Source: JAAUQA01 sp036351435 (GTDB lineage: Bacteria; Pseudomonadota; Gammaproteobacteria; Competibacterales; Competibacteraceae). Taken from it: a DNA stretch of 7,999 nucleotides. This document shows, piece after piece, positions 6,088 through 7,999 of the stretch. Under the pieces are notes generated by a model. The model saw only the letters and a program-made list of their open reading frames with translations, ran no database searches and had not been told where the DNA came from. The stretch spans positions 1-7,999 of the forward strand of contig JAZBPA010000277.1 of the NCBI GenBank assembly GCA_036351435.1, given 5' to 3'. Position 1 is the first letter of the stretch. Each line of letters opens with the position of its first letter. Made by a program: the position numbers and the translations under genes.

Positions 6088-6510
6088 CTACCCAGCCGTC
6101 CGCGCCCAGTTCCACGCGTCCAAAACGCCTAAACTCAATCGCTCCGGGGTCACCGCTAGCGTTGGATGCACATAGAGCCCCTGGCGATGCTCGTAATTCA
6201 ACGGCCCTAACCCGTCGATAGCCTTGCCGATATAATCCAGCTCCGTCGTGTCCTGGATACACAATACCACCGGATAGGCAGCCATCCGCTCGGCACTGGC
6301 CTGATAATGGGGTTCCAGTAGCTGTTGCCCCGTTACCCCCGCCTGGTCGAGAAAGCGAAAGGCCGCTTTGGTTTCCGGCCAGCCCCCGCAGGCTACCGGA
6401 ATACTTGCCCCTGGCTTGGCGTAACGCTTTTCCAACACCCGCCGCGACCGGCGGTTCAAGCGTTGGTCCCCTAAATCAATCGTCTGTAGTGCTTCGGTTA
6501 TGCTAGTCAT
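6088..6510 (-). pseudogene. IS4-family Tn5-like transposase, C-terminally truncated
   Basis: The 140 residues match the N-terminal part of Tn5-like transposases: DLGDQRLNRRSRRVLEK (12-28), then PGASIPVACGGWPETKAAFRF (33-53) of the DNA-binding domain, PVVLCIQDTTELDY (80-93) and GLGPL (100-104). Asp87 in QDTTE corresponds to the first catalytic Asp of the DDE triad (the EDTT position of Tn5 transposase). The frame ends at TAG 6088, just after LGVLDAWNWAR, so the second Asp, the Glu and the whole C-terminal dimerisation domain are absent. Full-length relatives have about 440-480 residues. Start ATG 6510 follows a TTG codon and has AGGAG 11 bases upstream. The remaining 60 bases before the left IR show no recognisable transposase sequence. 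A truncated product could at most act as an inhibitor. Confidence 0.85.
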
Positions 6511-6601
6511 CAATCACGCAACTCCTGTACACCCAGCAAAACCGACATTTCCACCGCTTAGACTCTTCCTGTCAAGCTCGCCGACCGTTTCAAACCAGAT
6601 T

Positions 6602-6615
6602 TGGGTTAAGGTATG
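6602..6615 (-). repeat. IS terminal inverted repeat, right copy
   Basis: TGGGTTAAGGTATG on the plus strand is the inverted partner of 6015-6028, with one mismatch. It lies about 90 bases upstream of the transposase start, on the transposase 5' side, as expected for the promoter-proximal IS end. Confidence 0.65.
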
Positions 6616-6711
6616 GGTCTAATCTCCGAAAACCAGCCACTAAAGCCACATCACCTTGCAAGAAAAGATTATGCAAACGTCTTCCAGAACCATTTCTAAG
6701 GAGTTTTTTTC

Positions 6712-7662
6712 ATGCGATTAATCTTTTTTATTTCATTTCTCTTATTGCTGCAGAGTTGTGGAGGCGGCGATGGAAGCAGTCGCCAAGACAATAACAAACC
6801 CGGCGAACTTAAAGCGGTAGTGGTCCCTGGAATGGACTTGTACGGCTGGTACTCTGAGGACTACAGCACAGAGAATAACGATTTAGCCGAGTTGGTCAGC
6901 TACACCAACACAATGCTGGCCAGCACTATCGAGCAGGCCAAACTCGCCGTAGACGCCGACTTTCCAAACGTGATCTATCGCTACGAACACTATCAAATTA
7001 CCGACCGTATGGAAACTATTCCGGTTGATCCCGATGAGTTTCGCAACAGCTACTTCCTGGCCTATCAACAGTTCCTTTGGGAGCTAAAAGACGCGTTAGT
7101 CGCACAAGGTATTTACGACCAAGTCGATTACTTCTTTATCCTGGATGAACCCGCATTACGTCGCGACGTGATCCTTGATCAGGCGTTCCTGGAGCGCTAT
7201 GTACTGGAATTCGATCAGGTGTTTCCGGATAAATACAGCATGATTGCGTTCTCTGAAGATCCGGATAGTACTGATCCCAAGCGTGGCGCTCATATGTCTC
7301 CGCCATCGACTGTGGATTATCTCATCATGGTTCCGTATTTTTGGAACAATGATATGCCTTGCGATTCAGCCGCTCTGCGTCAATACCTCTACACGGATTA
7401 TCCCAATTCGAATTTAGATTGGGGCTTACAATGGGGTAAACCAGTGATTGTGGCGGGTGATGCGATGATTCGGCGAGATGAACCACCGCGCTTTTGTTAT
7501 ATCGACGAAGTATTTGCCTTGGTTTCCGAGGACGAGCGGATACAAGGGATACTCTGGTTCATTTATGACGAACGCTGGTCCATAGCAGAGGGTAGACTAA
7601 AAGGTTCCAAGCAATCCCCTAGCTTTGTCGCCGCTGTGAAGGCGCTCACAGCGGAATACTGA
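6712..7662 (+). CDS. Outer-membrane lipoprotein of unknown function, possible TIM-barrel domain
   Basis: This 316-residue protein starts at ATG 6712, eight bases after AAGGAG. It has a lipoprotein signal: MR, a hydrophobic run at 3-13, then the lipobox LQSC with Cys16. Gly at +2 argues for sorting to the outer membrane. A Gly/Ser/Asn-rich linker follows (17-31). The mature part starts GMDLYGWYSED (40-50), contains YFFILDEPALR (140-150) with adjacent Asp145-Glu146, PVIVAGDAMI (244-253), and GILWFIYDERW (279-289) near the end. Beta strands ending in acidic residues, and a late G-I-L-W-F strand, are what one sees in (beta/alpha)8 glycoside hydrolase-like proteins, but I recognise no named family. 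The convergent neighbour is a trehalose gene and the divergent side is the IS remnant, so it seems to be a single-gene unit. A polysaccharide-related role is only a guess. Confidence 0.8.
   Translation: MRLIFFISFLLLLQSCGGGDGSSRQDNNKPGELKAVVVPGMDLYGWYSEDYSTENNDLAELVSYTNTMLASTIEQAKLAVDADFPNVIYRYEHYQITDRMETIPVDPDEFRNSYFLAYQQFLWELKDALVAQGIYDQVDYFFILDEPALRRDVILDQAFLERYVLEFDQVFPDKYSMIAFSEDPDSTDPKRGAHMSPPSTVDYLIMVPYFWNNDMPCDSAALRQYLYTDYPNSNLDWGLQWGKPVIVAGDAMIRRDEPPRFCYIDEVFALVSEDERIQGILWFIYDERWSIAEGRLKGSKQSPSFVAAVKALTAEY
7631..7654 (+). repeat. Hairpin across the last codons of the lipoprotein gene
   Basis: Perfect nine-base arms, CCGCTGTGA (7631-7639) and TCACAGCGG (7646-7654), enclose a six-base loop. 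The stem ends five bases before the TGA stop. No T-run follows, so it is not a standard terminator; it may protect the 3' end of the mRNA. Confidence 0.6.
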
Positions 7663-7701
7663 CGGCATAGCCGCCACCTCATCCTACACCTCACATATAC
7701 A

Positions 7702-7725
7702 GCGCCGATCGTAACCAATCGGCGC
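7702..7725. terminator. Candidate bidirectional terminator between convergent genes
   Basis: Perfect eight-base GC-rich arms, GCGCCGAT (7702-7709) and ATCGGCGC (7718-7725), enclose an eight-base loop. The hairpin is centred in the 75-base gap between the lipoprotein stop and the treY stop. The plus-strand tail (ATTTGT) has only a weak T-run and the minus-strand tail has none, so intrinsic termination is plausible but not strong. Confidence 0.55.
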
Positions 7726-7737
7726 ATTTGTCAGATG

Positions 7738-7999
7738 TCACATCTTTTGCAGCAACGCCACCGGGAAATTCGCCAATACATCCGCTAGCGCCAAAGTCGC
7801 TTGCTCCGCGTCAAGTGGAGCAAGCTGCTCGCCGGTAAAGATATTGCGATACCCGGACTGGCCCTGAGGCAGTGTCAGATGAGTATCGCCCCACACCGTC
7901 ACCCCTAACGGCAGCTTGGTCTCGTCGCCGTCCAATAGACTCACGAACTGCAGGGGCACTACCACAATAATTTCCTCTTCTTGCAGGGTTCTTGCAAAA
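7738..7999 (-). CDS. treY: Malto-oligosyltrehalose synthase, C-terminal fragment
   Basis: The frame is open from the right edge to TGA 7738, giving 86 residues of a larger protein that continues beyond the window. The visible part reads FARTLQEEEIIVVVP, then VTVWGDTHLTLP, YRNIFTGEQL and LADVLANFPVALL. This order (FAR, VVVPR-like strand, VWGDT-L-LP, W/Y-R-x-x-x-TG, then a final x-FPVALL) is the usual C-terminus of TreY, a GH13 enzyme that isomerises the reducing end of maltodextrins to a trehalosyl unit. TreZ would then release trehalose. A GTG at 7965 is not a true start, because the family sequence continues upstream of it. No partner gene (treZ, glgX) is visible. Confidence 0.82.
   Translation of the reverse strand, partial: FARTLQEEEIIVVVPLQFVSLLDGDETKLPLGVTVWGDTHLTLPQGQSGYRNIFTGEQLAPLDAEQATLALADVLANFPVALLQKM

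Larger units (their letters stand above)
6015..6615 (-). mobile_element. Internally deleted IS4-family (Tn5-like) insertion sequence with both ends
   Basis: Inverted repeats at 6015-6028 and 6602-6615 bracket about 600 bases that hold the start of a Tn5-like transposase on the minus strand. A full element of this group is about 1.4-1.6 kb, so roughly the last two thirds of the transposase gene is missing while both termini remain. The element cannot move by itself but could be mobilised by a related transposase. The exact outer edges are uncertain, because I find no clear target-site duplication in the flanks. It separates the minus-strand operon from the plus-strand lipoprotein gene and ends about 65 bases before the operon's first codon. 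Confidence 0.65.

Noticed and set aside
6014..6262. Minus-strand frame overlapping the transposase remnant (82 codons)
   Set aside because: Its first two thirds is the shifted frame of the transposase. The tail (QAARIASLPRLHPLHLWVKV) might be junction debris, but I could not match it to a transposase C-terminus.
5996..6630. Target-site duplication around the IS remnant
   Set aside because: The 9-12 bases outside the two repeats (ending in GGCCCC on the left, starting ATCTCC on the right) do not match in any register I tried.
1..7999. tRNA, rRNA or CRISPR array
   Set aside because: I saw no tRNA-like cloverleaf with a GGTTCGA-type arm, no rRNA signature and no regularly spaced direct repeats.

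Overview
The window looks like a chromosomal segment of a gammaproteobacterium. HemB is close to the Pseudomonas metal-site type, the ROK kinase is close to E. coli Mak, and a TreY C-terminus is present. A methanotroph-like or marine gammaproteobacterium would fit, but I cannot fix the genus from the sequence.

Left edge (1-810): an AT-rich stretch that looks like part of an integron gene-cassette array read on the minus strand. It holds the 5' part of a Phd/YefM-type antitoxin with a perfect palindromic operator. Next come a degenerate attC-like palindrome (223-296) and a small two-TM membrane protein with its own TATAAT box. Core-site-like GTTATGY heptamers at 804-810 and 223-229 (minus strand) delimit a 581-bp unit of one ORF plus one attC-like site. 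No integrase gene is in the window.

Centre (845-5947): a compact minus-strand operon of six genes. In transcription order they are an SDR-like oxidoreductase (Phe in place of the catalytic Tyr), hemB, aroE, a PNPOx-like flavin-barrel protein, a Mak-type ROK fructokinase and an APH-fold kinase resembling N-acetylhexosamine 1-kinase. Most junctions overlap (ATGA, TGATG, TAGTG) or are very short, so transcription and translation are probably coupled. The operon mixes tetrapyrrole synthesis (hemB), aromatic synthesis (aroE) and two sugar kinases.

Upstream of the operon (6015-6615): a deletion derivative of an IS4-family, Tn5-like insertion sequence. Both near-identical terminal inverted repeats remain, but only the first 140 codons of the transposase. 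It lies between the operon and the divergent gene to its right.

Right (6712-7999): a plus-strand outer-membrane lipoprotein of about 316 residues and unknown function, possibly a TIM-barrel, glycoside-hydrolase-like protein. It converges on the C-terminal end of a minus-strand treY (malto-oligosyltrehalose synthase), which runs off the window. Two strong hairpins lie at this convergent junction.
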